The notes below the pieces were generated by a model. The model made no database searches, was not told the DNA's origin, and saw only the letters and a list, made by a program, of their open reading frames with translations. A stretch of DNA of 64,000 nt. Source: Chitinophaga fulva (lineage in GTDB: Bacteria > Bacteroidota > Bacteroidia > Chitinophagales > Chitinophagaceae). Both the position numbers and the translations under genes were made by a program. The number at the start of each line of letters is the position of its first letter. Position 1 is the first letter of the stretch. Of the stretch, positions 50,513-58,261 are shown in pieces. The DNA is taken from the NCBI RefSeq assembly GCF_012927205.1, contig NZ_JABBGC010000001.1:3162810-3226809 (forward strand). Reading direction: 5' to 3'.

Positions 50513-50546
50513 GGTTCGTTTGTCTATGGATGAACGAGCCTTTTTT
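50513..50546 (+). terminator. terminator closing the FAS1/TonB cluster
   Basis: GGTTCGTT (50513-50520) pairs with AACGAGCC (50533-50540) with one G-T pair, followed directly by six T. It lies 23 bases after the IPT/NHL stop. Confidence 0.85.
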
Positions 50547-50568
50547 CAGCTGAAGAGGAACGTAAAAA

Positions 50569-50592
50569 TCCGCTCCGGCAGGCCGGAGCGGA
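50569..50592. terminator. second hairpin, TCCGCTCCGG/CCGGAGCGGA
   Basis: Perfect 10-bp arms at 50569-50578 and 50583-50592 around a 4-base loop. On the minus strand it is followed by TTTTTACG and so suits the metallopeptidase gene. Confidence 0.75.
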
Positions 50593-50665
50593 CACCTGTT
50601 ATATTCAGATCATTTCAGAATGTGTTTTTTTCAGACAAGTTACCGAATGATGGTAACGAGATTTT

Positions 50666-51403
50666 TCAATATAACCACTGTGCGGCTATCTTATCAAAGT
50701 TAGACAATACAGTGGCGCCGGAATTACACTGGCCTGCATTCATAAGAGAATTTGCGTCAGTAATAGGTGTGCCGGGGATTTGCATGCCACCGGTCTGATT
50801 GGTGTGCATGATGGAAATGTTATGCCCTATTTCGTGCGTAATAGTGCGTTGACGTTGTGCAAAGCTGTTAGGGGCAATATATGCTTTGTTGATCTGGATG
50901 AGATTACCCGCTTTACCACCGGAAGGGAAAGTGCCCATGCCACAGATACCTGCACCAAGATTGGTATCCTTGATTAATATGTCATAGGATGTACCGGTAA
51001 CGATGCTGACGTGTAGGGCAATAGCACCGCCGATGGTGTTCCACTGGTTAACGGCAGAATTGATTTCCGGCATCATGGAAGTCATGCTGGGGTCTACTTT
51101 GATACGAACATTCAAAGCGTTGGCAGCGGTCAGTTTGCTACCTGTCCATTGTTGCTCTGTGGTGGCTTTGCCATCAGGTACTTCCATGTCTTTGGGGAAG
51201 CGGATGTCTCCATCAACGATATAGGCGTCGCCGTTATCAACGATGTCATTTTGGGAAAAGCCCAGGCGCTGAATGTAGGTGAACACTTTGTCTGCATTAT
51301 CCTTTTTTTCAGGAGCTACAGGTGCCTCAGCATTTTTGCTGCATGATGCCAATAGTAATGCTGACAGTACGATAGAGGTGAGTGTTTGAAGGCTTTTTTT
51401 CAT
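50666..51403 (-). CDS. M57-type (HEIGH) zinc metallopeptidase lipoprotein
   Basis: 245 residues with lipobox LLLASC (Cys21). A zinc-binding HEIGHNISIMH motif is at residues 190-200 (H190, E191, H194, H200), and MNAGQC further on is a candidate Met-turn. It resembles the Bacteroidota dual-action HEIGH peptidases (M57) and metzincin relatives; the canonical G of HExxHxxGxxH is S here. The N-terminal 90 residues (YIQRLGFSQNDIVDNGDAYI) match the family's pre-domain. It is probably a surface or periplasmic protease. It is convergent with the sigma-controlled cluster and separate from it. Confidence 0.85.
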   Translation of the reverse strand: MKKSLQTLTSIVLSALLLASCSKNAEAPVAPEKKDNADKVFTYIQRLGFSQNDIVDNGDAYIVDGDIRFPKDMEVPDGKATTEQQWTGSKLTAANALNVRIKVDPSMTSMMPEINSAVNQWNTIGGAIALHVSIVTGTSYDILIKDTNLGAGICGMGTFPSGGKAGNLIQINKAYIAPNSFAQRQRTITHEIGHNISIMHTNQTGGMQIPGTPITDANSLMNAGQCNSGATVLSNFDKIAAQWLY

Positions 51404-51862
51404 GGTTAATTTAATTTGGGTGATTGAGGGTAACGATCAGAATATACAGGATAACATGTCCAGTAGCGGAAATATGGCTATTTCGCTTCACTACCGGAAT
51501 ATTTTTGAGTTTTCAAGCTGGGTACTATTTTATATGCATAGTTTTATGTGCGCTGACGGATTTTAGTTGTTTGAAACGCAATAACAGCATAGCTTTTCGG
51601 GCATAAAGAGCATGTGTGATATTCCTATCGCGCCGACAGATGTAGAACTATGAGTATTGTTGATAGTAATATAGGTTTACGAAATAATTTTGTTATACGG
51701 GTTCGATCAGATTTTCGTTGTTCTTGAGGGTCTTGAAGCGTGTGCCGTGCTTTCGTGTACAGATATTGAGACTGGTCAGCAATAATACAATAAGCAATTC
51801 AAAAAAAGAATTTTTTTTGAATGAAAAACATTTTTACCCGGACGGTAATTGTTTTGATATCT
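51404..51862. other. intergenic stretch with no gene seen
   Basis: About 460 bases of AT-rich sequence ahead of the metallopeptidase gene. No supported coding frame, RNA or repeat. The metallopeptidase promoter should lie near 51404-51480, but no clear TAnnTTTG box was found. Confidence 0.4.
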
Positions 51863-51900
51863 GATTATTGGCAGTGTGCCCGGGCATACTGCCAATAATC
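51863..51900. terminator. strong inverted repeat at the end of the HEAT-repeat gene
   Basis: Arms 51863-51881 and 51882-51900 (GATTATTGGCAGT and its complement, with an inner TGCCCGGGCA) pair along their whole length except one G-T. It begins 15 bases after the HEAT gene stop on the minus strand. Confidence 0.75.
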
Positions 51901-51914
51901 AAATATCGAAATGT

Positions 51915-52865
51915 CTAAATAAAATAATGGCGAAATGTTCGTAACCATTGCTTTTCGCGGTCCCAGAGCAGTACGTTCTTTTTACCGGTCAACAGTTCGT
52001 AGAGCTTTTTTATTTCGGGGTTACCGGCAACATGTTGTACCAGGAATTCAAGCGCCACGATAATTTCTGTTTTACCATCGGTGCTGATTGCTTCTATGGC
52101 CCTTTGTTTGGCAATCAATTGTTTTACACGCCGGATAAGATCGGGCACTACTTTTTCATCCCCATATTTAATCACACCGTGCAGGGCAGTGAATTTATTT
52201 TTCCCCTGTTCCAGTTGTTCGCGAAAGAGGTCCAGGTAAGAAGCATCGCTTAACTGAAGAATGGCGCTCAGCGCGGTGCCGGAGACATCCTGCTTTTTAT
52301 GTTCCAGCAATTTTACGAGAGAAGGCAGGCTGGCCGGTGACCCGGAAGTGGACAAGGCCATGTTGGCATATATCAGGTCGTATTCATTTTTGCTGGTACT
52401 AAGGACTTCCAACAATGTTTCTTCAGCTGTTTTTTCAGCGGAGCGGGAGAGTGCCTGGATAGCGCTTTGCCTGATCTGCCAGGCACTGCTTTTGACCGCC
52501 TGGACCAGGGGCGTAAGATCGGTGCCTGCCGGCTTGTGCAAATAAACGATCTGGTCCAGCATGGAGGACAGGATATACTTATCCTTTTCTTTCGCTACCC
52601 GGGAGATAAGGAATTCCATTGCTTCCCGGTTGTTGGTGTTTTGTCCGATATGTGCGAGGGTGAAGTAAGCGCTCTTCCGTCGCTTTGCATCTTTCTCTGC
52701 ATTGATGAAAGTTATCAGCTGTGGGATATAGGCCGTATTATCGAGTTTTTCCGCTTCTCTCAGCGCAGCCCACGATATGGTGGTGCTGCTGCTTACACCC
52801 GGCGGCGGAGGCCAGTCACTGGTGTCATTCATGCGGTCGATCAGTTCTATCAGGTATTGGTCCAT
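51915..52865 (-). CDS. HEAT-repeat protein
   Basis: 316 residues, no signal peptide or membrane segment. It is built of helical HEAT-type repeats: ISWAALREAEKLDNTAYIPQ, RRKSAYFTLAHIGQ, AWQIRQSAIQALSRSAEKTA, DLIYANMALSTSGSPASLP and VSGTALSAILQLSDASYL. HEAT solenoids serve as protein-binding scaffolds in the cytoplasm; the partner is unknown. It is monocistronic, bounded by strong hairpins on both sides. Confidence 0.8.
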   Translation of the reverse strand: MDQYLIELIDRMNDTSDWPPPPGVSSSTTISWAALREAEKLDNTAYIPQLITFINAEKDAKRRKSAYFTLAHIGQNTNNREAMEFLISRVAKEKDKYILSSMLDQIVYLHKPAGTDLTPLVQAVKSSAWQIRQSAIQALSRSAEKTAEETLLEVLSTSKNEYDLIYANMALSTSGSPASLPSLVKLLEHKKQDVSGTALSAILQLSDASYLDLFREQLEQGKNKFTALHGVIKYGDEKVVPDLIRRVKQLIAKQRAIEAISTDGKTEIIVALEFLVQHVAGNPEIKKLYELLTGKKNVLLWDREKQWLRTFRHYFI

Positions 52866-52925
52866 GGCGGATGAAAGAATTAATGAGGGGTTAAATATAA
52901 GGAATTGTCCGCTAGGATGTTATAT

Positions 52926-52965
52926 CATACGGCTGATGAGGCGCCGGTGCCTCATCAGCCGTATG
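52926..52965. terminator. 17-bp perfect inverted repeat
   Basis: 52926-52942 is exactly complementary to 52949-52965 around GCCGGT. It lies between the end of the MFS gene and the start of the HEAT gene, both on the minus strand, and probably ends the MFS transcript. Confidence 0.8.
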
Positions 52966-52969
52966 GATA

Positions 52970-54154
52970 TCAGGCTGCAGTGCGGCGCCTGAATTGAAGC
53001 GTGATCAGTATCACCACACAGGTAGCCAGAACAGCCCATGGAAAAGATACGGGGCCGTACCGGTCCAGCAGTACGCCTCCTGTGATGCCGCCCATCGCTA
53101 CTGCCAGGTTAAATACGGTGACAAACATGGACTGGCCCACATCGCCATGGATGCCGGTATGGTCGGCCATTCGTTTTTGCAGCAACGTAGGAAGTCCGCC
53201 GAAGGATATGCCCCACAGGAAGACGCCTGTATAGAGGAAGAGACGCTGTTCAGGTGCTGCCATCAGTGCTACAGCGCCCAATGCAAACAGTAACAGGCTG
53301 ATGAGGACCAGCGAATGCAACCAGCGGTCTACCAGTGCGCCAACGATGAAAATGCCCAGGATAGCGGAGATACCGAAGAAGAACAATATCATGTCTACCG
53401 CCCCGGCCAGTCCTGCGCCGGAAAGGAAAGGCGCAATGTACGTGTATAGAATGTTGTGGGCCAGTACCCATAAGAACATAGCGAACAGCAGTGTCCTTAC
53501 GCCATGCAGCATCAGGACGCCGTAAATATTTGTTTTCTTTTTTTGCTGTACCCCGGCAAAATCAGGCATGCTGCGGATAATCCAGCCTACCAGCAATGCA
53601 GCGGTGACTGTCATGATCCAGAAGGCGCCGTTCCAGCCCAGTTGTTTGCCAATCCACGTGGCCAGCGGTACGCCAATAGCGAGGGCAATAGGTTGCCCCA
53701 ATCCCACCAGTGCCATGGCTTTGCCCTCCATGGCAGGCGGAACGATCCGTTTGGCATAACCGATGAGCATGCCCCAGGTGATACCGGCAGCCATGCCGGC
53801 GAGGAATCGTGCCACCAGCGTGATGGCATAATTGGTAGATAACGCCGTGACGGCGTTGAAGACAAGAAAGCCGGTGATGGCCAGCAGTAGTAAACGTTTG
53901 CGTGGCCAGTGCAGTGTGAGTGCGATAGCCGGAATGGCCGCCAGTACTGAACCCAACGCATATACGGAGATGAGTTGTCCTGCATAGGAGGCTGTTACCT
54001 GCAGCCCACGGCTTATTTCGGGTAGAAGCCCGGCGGGCATGGTTTCCGTCATGATGGCAATAAACCCTGCGAGTGTCAACGGCAATAGTTTCCGGATGGG
54101 CAAGCGCTTGCCCGTGGCCACTTCAGTGAGTGGCCTTTCAGTGGTTTCGATCAT
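52970..54154 (-). CDS. MFS exporter, sugar/drug efflux type (AraJ/SotB-like)
   Basis: 394 residues with 12 membrane helices. N-terminal LTLAGFIAIMTETMPAGLLP is characteristic of the DHA1 exporter group (AraJ, SotB, YdeA). The D/R motif region reads LTLHWPRKRLLLLAITG. It expels small solutes across the inner membrane using protons. Its gene begins 50 bases from a site nearly identical to the operator of the TetR regulator encoded next to it, so it is very probably repressed by that protein. Confidence 0.9.
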   Translation of the reverse strand: MIETTERPLTEVATGKRLPIRKLLPLTLAGFIAIMTETMPAGLLPEISRGLQVTASYAGQLISVYALGSVLAAIPAIALTLHWPRKRLLLLAITGFLVFNAVTALSTNYAITLVARFLAGMAAGITWGMLIGYAKRIVPPAMEGKAMALVGLGQPIALAIGVPLATWIGKQLGWNGAFWIMTVTAALLVGWIIRSMPDFAGVQQKKKTNIYGVLMLHGVRTLLFAMFLWVLAHNILYTYIAPFLSGAGLAGAVDMILFFFGISAILGIFIVGALVDRWLHSLVLISLLLFALGAVALMAAPEQRLFLYTGVFLWGISFGGLPTLLQKRMADHTGIHGDVGQSMFVTVFNLAVAMGGITGGVLLDRYGPVSFPWAVLATCVVILITLQFRRRTAA

Positions 54155-54204
54155 ATTTTTAAAGTTGATTGGCTTAAGTCAGCCTCTGTGTAAATCTTTT
54201 ATTA

Positions 54205-54224
54205 TTGAATGATTGTTCAAGAAT
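54205..54224. promoter_or_regulatory. TetR operator upstream of the MFS gene
   Basis: TTGAATGATTGTTCAAGAAT matches the site at 54863-54882 at 19 of 20 positions. The core TGAA...TTCA is an inverted repeat. It lies about 50 bases upstream of the MFS start. Confidence 0.75.
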
Positions 54225-54262
54225 AGAGAATAAAAAAAGCTCATCCGGATGAGCTTATGTTT

Positions 54263-54841
54263 TTAATTGGTCAATATACTGATCAGTGTATTTTCGAGGC
54301 TTTCCAGCATGGCTTTATCGTTATGCAGCAGTTGCATTTGCCAGATGCTGGCAAAATTGGCTACAATGAAAGTGGCCAGCTGTGTGGCGTCTTTACTGCG
54401 GCTGACCTGCTTTTCGGCCTGCGCTTTGTTGATCCAGCTGGCCATCATATTGACCATGGACTTATTCTGTTGTTGCAGAAACACCCTTACTTCCGGGTCT
54501 TTACCAGCCAACTCAAAGGTGGAACGAACTACCAGGCAGGCCTTTTTCTCCTTGAGGGAACGCCTCACCGCCGAGTGAATAATGGCCTTGATGGCGTCGA
54601 GGGGAGAGGCTGCACTACGGGCTGCCTGCTCATAATCTTCCATCGTTTGCACGCTGTACATTTTCAGGCTTTCCAGGAACAACTGATGTTTGTCCCTGAA
54701 AGTACCGTATATACTGCCGGGATTCAAAGACATAGCGTTGACGAGGTCCTTCATGGACGTATTGTAATACCCCTTGTCCCAGAATACGTCCTTTGCATTT
54801 TCAAGGCGTTCTTCCAATACAAATTCTTTGTTCCTTGCCAT
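54263..54841 (-). CDS. TetR-family transcriptional repressor
   Basis: 192 residues: an N-terminal helix-turn-helix (ERLENAKDVFWDKGYYNTSM, DLVNAMSLNPGSIYGTFRDK) and a C-terminal ligand-binding helical domain (SAVRRSLKEKKACLVVRSTF). It should bind the twin sites at 54205 and 54863, controlling itself and the MFS exporter, with the exported compound the likely inducer. The gap to the MFS gene is 108 bases. Confidence 0.93.
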   Translation of the reverse strand: MARNKEFVLEERLENAKDVFWDKGYYNTSMKDLVNAMSLNPGSIYGTFRDKHQLFLESLKMYSVQTMEDYEQAARSAASPLDAIKAIIHSAVRRSLKEKKACLVVRSTFELAGKDPEVRVFLQQQNKSMVNMMASWINKAQAEKQVSRSKDATQLATFIVANFASIWQMQLLHNDKAMLESLENTLISILTN

Positions 54842-54848
54842 AATGATG

Positions 54849-54856
54849 CAAAGATA
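54849..54856 (-). promoter_or_regulatory. -7 box TATCTTTG of the TetR gene
   Basis: On the minus strand TATCTTTG matches TAnnTTTG and is followed by C; a TTG 19 bases upstream (54876-54878) completes the promoter. The operator overlaps the -33 element and spacer, as expected for autorepression. Confidence 0.6.
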
Positions 54857-54862
54857 TGTTTG

Positions 54863-54882
54863 TTGAATGAATGTTCAAGAAT
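54863..54882. promoter_or_regulatory. TetR operator in its own promoter
   Basis: TTGAATGAATGTTCAAGAAT differs from 54205-54224 at one base. It covers the -33 region of the TetR promoter, so binding would block polymerase. Confidence 0.75.
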
Positions 54883-54896
54883 TATTTTTGAAGCCG

Positions 54897-55583
54897 TTAT
54901 TTGCGGTTTAACCGTTCGAGGAACTGTTGCCGGTAGGTGAGCCCTATCGGTAATGACAGTTTATGTAACATCACCATGTTTTTTTCGTACATCGTAATAT
55001 GCCGGAGGGATATGACATAAGATTTATGTATCCGGATGAAATGCTGAGCAGGCAATAGTTCCATCAGTTCGTTCATGCTCATCAGGGCCATCAGTTTTTT
55101 CTCTGCCATATGAAACTGCATATAATTGCCGGCAGCTTCAATATACAGGATGTGATCTATCCGGACGCGGTGCCACTGCGAACCGCTTTTGATCACGATC
55201 TCCTCGTCCGCAGGGGTGCCGGTTGATCTTGTGTTGGCGGCTGCGATGGCTTTATTAACAGCTTTCAGGAAGCGGGGATAGTTAATGGGTTTTAGCAGAT
55301 AGTCAACAGCGTTATACTCATAACTTTCTGCCCCAAATTCTGCATAGGCGGTGGTAAACACCACCATGGGCTGCACTGGCAGGGAAGCCAGCAGGTGCAT
55401 GCCGGACAATCCCGGCATATTGATGTCGAGGAACAATAGATTTACCTCCTCCCGCAAGAGATAGTCCATGGCTTTAAATGGATTGGTAAAGCTGCCGGCC
55501 AACTGAAGCTGGGGCGTTTGTTCAATGTACCGTTGCGTTAATGCCAGGGCTAAAGGTTCGTCATCCACCACTATACATTTCAT
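54897..55583 (-). CDS. LytTR-family response regulator
   Basis: 228 residues. Receiver domain with D8/D9, phospho-acceptor in LLFLDINMPGLS, and the K of YLLKPI; LytTR DNA-binding domain about 130-225 (DHILYIEAAGNYMQFHMAEK, FIRIHKSYVISLRHITMY). It overlaps the histidine kinase gene by 23 bases, so the pair is one transcript with coupled translation. The target genes are not identifiable from the sequence. Confidence 0.94.
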   Translation of the reverse strand: MKCIVVDDEPLALALTQRYIEQTPQLQLAGSFTNPFKAMDYLLREEVNLLFLDINMPGLSGMHLLASLPVQPMVVFTTAYAEFGAESYEYNAVDYLLKPINYPRFLKAVNKAIAAANTRSTGTPADEEIVIKSGSQWHRVRIDHILYIEAAGNYMQFHMAEKKLMALMSMNELMELLPAQHFIRIHKSYVISLRHITMYEKNMVMLHKLSLPIGLTYRQQFLERLNRK

Positions 55584-56616
55584 GGCTGTTTAAATTTATT
55601 TCAAGCAGGATATCAAAATGATGATCACTGTTATGGATATGCAGTTGATGTGCTGAAGGGTATAGCAACGAGAGCCGCTTTTTTACATTGGCCAGTCCTA
55701 CGCCGCCCACCTGCGGCATGGCTGCTGCCGGCGTTCCTCCTGCACTGTTTTTTACATAGAAAGATAATATATTGTCCACCACTGATAACTGTATGTCGAT
55801 GTAGGAGAGTTCTCCCAGCCTGATGCCATGTTTAAAGGCATTCTCCACAAACGGAAGCAATAACAGCGGCGCAATTTGATGATGGCTGTCTGCCTGGTGG
55901 TGAAACCGGATATCCGCCCGGATCTCATCGGATATCCGGTATTGTTGCAATTCAATATAATCTTCGATGTACGTGATTTCCTGCTCCAGCAATACCCGGT
56001 CTTCATTGCTTTCATACAACATATACCTGATCAGGTAGCTGAGTTTATCGATAATACCAGCGGTACGGGCATCGCCATATAGGGTGGCGCTGGCATAAGC
56101 GGTATTGAGCGTGTTGAAAAGAAAATGTGGATTGATCTGCGCTTTCAGAAAGTTCAGTTCAGCTTTCAGTTTTTCCTGTTGCATCACCTGCTGCTGCGCT
56201 TCTTTTTTTATCCAGGTACGTGTGAAACCATATCCCATGGCGAGGCTTAGCAGGATGAAATCGAAGACGATATTAATGATTATCTGCTCTTCAAAAGGTT
56301 CTTTTTGTGTAGACACGATGCTGTCAAAAAAGAGAAAATCGATCACAGACTTCAGGATAGTAGTGCCAATAAAAAGTAACAGCAGTTGTAACACCAGTGG
56401 TTTCTTGTTTTTCAGTGCTGCTCCCCGGGGGATCATGATGAGCGATGCTGTATAAAACATAGCAGCATTGATCAGCGTACCCACCGTCAGCGGATAAAAA
56501 AGCGTATGCTCTCTGCTGCTGAAAACGCCAATGGTATTGGCTACAAAGGCAAAGAGCAGATAGGCGCCGGTCCAGATGAACACGTGAATGATAACCTCTA
56601 TGCTTTTTCTTTTCAA
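55561..56616 (-). CDS. LytS-like sensor histidine kinase
   Basis: 351 residues with four membrane helices in about 8-140 and a His_kinase domain with INPHFLFNTLNTAYASATLY. The ATPase part is LLPFVENAFKHGIRLGEL and VGGVGLANVKKRLSLLY. The frame starts at a TTG (56616); no convincing ATG lies close, so the start is uncertain. It partners the LytTR regulator encoded by overlap. It is more distant in sequence from the 21242 kinase than the shared layout suggests. Confidence 0.9.
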   Translation of the reverse strand: MKRKSIEVIIHVFIWTGAYLLFAFVANTIGVFSSREHTLFYPLTVGTLINAAMFYTASLIMIPRGAALKNKKPLVLQLLLLFIGTTILKSVIDFLFFDSIVSTQKEPFEEQIIINIVFDFILLSLAMGYGFTRTWIKKEAQQQVMQQEKLKAELNFLKAQINPHFLFNTLNTAYASATLYGDARTAGIIDKLSYLIRYMLYESNEDRVLLEQEITYIEDYIELQQYRISDEIRADIRFHHQADSHHQIAPLLLLPFVENAFKHGIRLGELSYIDIQLSVVDNILSFYVKNSAGGTPAAAMPQVGGVGLANVKKRLSLLYPSAHQLHIHNSDHHFDILLEINLNSHEMYSGG

Positions 56617-56782
56617 GTGCGGTGATTTGCGGATGAATGTAAAGCTATTCCGGTGTATGGGGAAAAAGAGTTGACGAACTGTTGTTTTTTTATTTGAACT
56701 GCGTTGACAGTTTTAACCGGAAGGTACGGATAGCCGTCCCCGTTGTTGGTGTAATGGCCGTGACCGGCGTTGGATACATGGC

Positions 56783-56790
56783 TAAGTTTG
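56783..56790 (+). promoter_or_regulatory. -7 box TAAGTTTG before the two-domain hydrolase gene
   Basis: Exact TAnnTTTG match followed by C, 16 bases before the ATG at 56807. No well-spaced -33 TTG. Confidence 0.45.
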
Positions 56791-56806
56791 CCGTAAATCA
56801 CAACAC

Positions 56807-58222
56807 ATGAAACGGTATTTTACATCACTCTTGTTACTAACGCTAACGTCTTCCATCAACGCACAGGACCTGAAAGGTATTTGGGTAGGAACGGTGAACC
56901 TCACCGGGATGGAGCCTCCGGAAGTAGCCTTTGAAATTTCTGCGAACAGCGCGGGACAGCTCCGGTCACGCATGCATATCATCAACCAGAAGGTTTTTAA
57001 TATCGAAACGGAGAACCTGGTCGCCGCCGGGGGACAGCTGAAAATGGACATCCCGGCCATGAGCACACATTATGAAGGCCGGCTGATCAACGACAGTACC
57101 CTTTCGGGCTTTTTCCTGATGAAGGACAAACGCAAATTTTCATTCGAGCTGAAAAAGCGTGACGCGCTGCCGGTTGCTGCGCAGAAGCGGCCGCAGGAGC
57201 CGGTCCCGCCACTGCCGTACCAGGAGGAGGAGGTGACGTTTGAGAACCGCCATGCGGGCGTATCGCTGTCAGGTACGCTTAGCCTGCCTACAGGGAAAGG
57301 CCCCTTCCCGGCAGTGGTGCTTATTCCCGGTTCCGGCCCCAGTGACCGCAACGAAACAATTTTCACCCACAAGGTTTTCCTGGTGCTGGCGGATTACCTC
57401 ACCAGGGCAGGCATCGCGGTGCTGCGGGCAGATGACCGCGGCGTGGGTAAAAGTACCGGGAATTATGAATCTGCTACCAATGAAGACTTCGCGGAGGATG
57501 CGCTGGCAGGGGTACGTTACCTGCAATCCAGGAAAGAAGTGAATCCTCGTGCCATTGGACTGATAGGGCACAGCCTCGGCGGAGAAATAGCGCCTATCAC
57601 CGCGGCTTCACCAGATGTGGCCTATGCGGTGCTGATGGCCGGCAGCGCGTCGGATATGGCCACCGCCTATAATGAATCCATCACGGCCGTCGGCAAGGGG
57701 AGTGGCGCCAGTGCAGCGGCTATTAAAGTAAACGTCAGGCTGATGGACAAAGTCCTGGAAGTGATAGGAGCGGAACCGAATGACAGCATCGCGAAAATAA
57801 AACTGGCGGCGGCATTGCTACCGTTCGATAAGGAGGTGGCCCAACTCTCTGCCCGCGACCGGGAAATCATGGAACTAACGCAACCTCTGCATGCAGAAGA
57901 GTTTTATCCTTTTTTGTCAGGCCCAAGGCGGGCAGACTTTTTCCGTAACCAGGCCGCGATACTGCAAAAAGTGAAATGTCCGGTGTTGGCCATCAACGGC
58001 AGTAAAGACGTACAGGTGTTGCCGGCACAGTTGCCCCGCATTGAAAAAGCATTGCGTGACGGGGGCAACAAACAAGTCACCATTAAATTGTTTCCCGGGA
58101 AAAATCATTTGTTCCAAAACGCTAAATCAGGGCTTCTTGCTGAATACCCGGACATTGAGCAAACGATCGCTCCTGATGTATTGGCTTATATGGCAGCATG
58201 GATAAAACACAGGGTCTATTAA
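56807..58222 (+). CDS. secreted alpha/beta hydrolase with N-terminal beta domain
   Basis: 471 residues with a signal peptide (ending SSINAQ). Residues about 21-118 form an extra beta domain (LKGIWVGTVNLTGMEPPEVA, LMKDKRKFSFELKK) joined by a proline linker to an alpha/beta-hydrolase of the peptidase S9/BAAT type: VLIPGSGPSDRNE, LRADDRGVGKSTG, GHSLGGE with nucleophile Ser256 and LFPGKNHLFQ for the histidine; the acid is probably in INGSKDVQVLP. Substrate unknown, periplasmic or surface. A terminator follows. Confidence 0.88.
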   Translation: MKRYFTSLLLLTLTSSINAQDLKGIWVGTVNLTGMEPPEVAFEISANSAGQLRSRMHIINQKVFNIETENLVAAGGQLKMDIPAMSTHYEGRLINDSTLSGFFLMKDKRKFSFELKKRDALPVAAQKRPQEPVPPLPYQEEEVTFENRHAGVSLSGTLSLPTGKGPFPAVVLIPGSGPSDRNETIFTHKVFLVLADYLTRAGIAVLRADDRGVGKSTGNYESATNEDFAEDALAGVRYLQSRKEVNPRAIGLIGHSLGGEIAPITAASPDVAYAVLMAGSASDMATAYNESITAVGKGSGASAAAIKVNVRLMDKVLEVIGAEPNDSIAKIKLAAALLPFDKEVAQLSARDREIMELTQPLHAEEFYPFLSGPRRADFFRNQAAILQKVKCPVLAINGSKDVQVLPAQLPRIEKALRDGGNKQVTIKLFPGKNHLFQNAKSGLLAEYPDIEQTIAPDVLAYMAAWIKHRVY

Positions 58223-58223
58223 T

Positions 58224-58255
58224 TAATAGCGGCCATTATCAAATGGCCGCTATTA
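58224..58255. terminator. terminator between the hydrolase and permease genes
   Basis: TAATAGCGGCCATT (58224-58237) pairs perfectly with AATGGCCGCTATTA (58242-58255). It lies between two convergent genes and serves both. Confidence 0.8.
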
Positions 58256-58261
58256 TATGTT

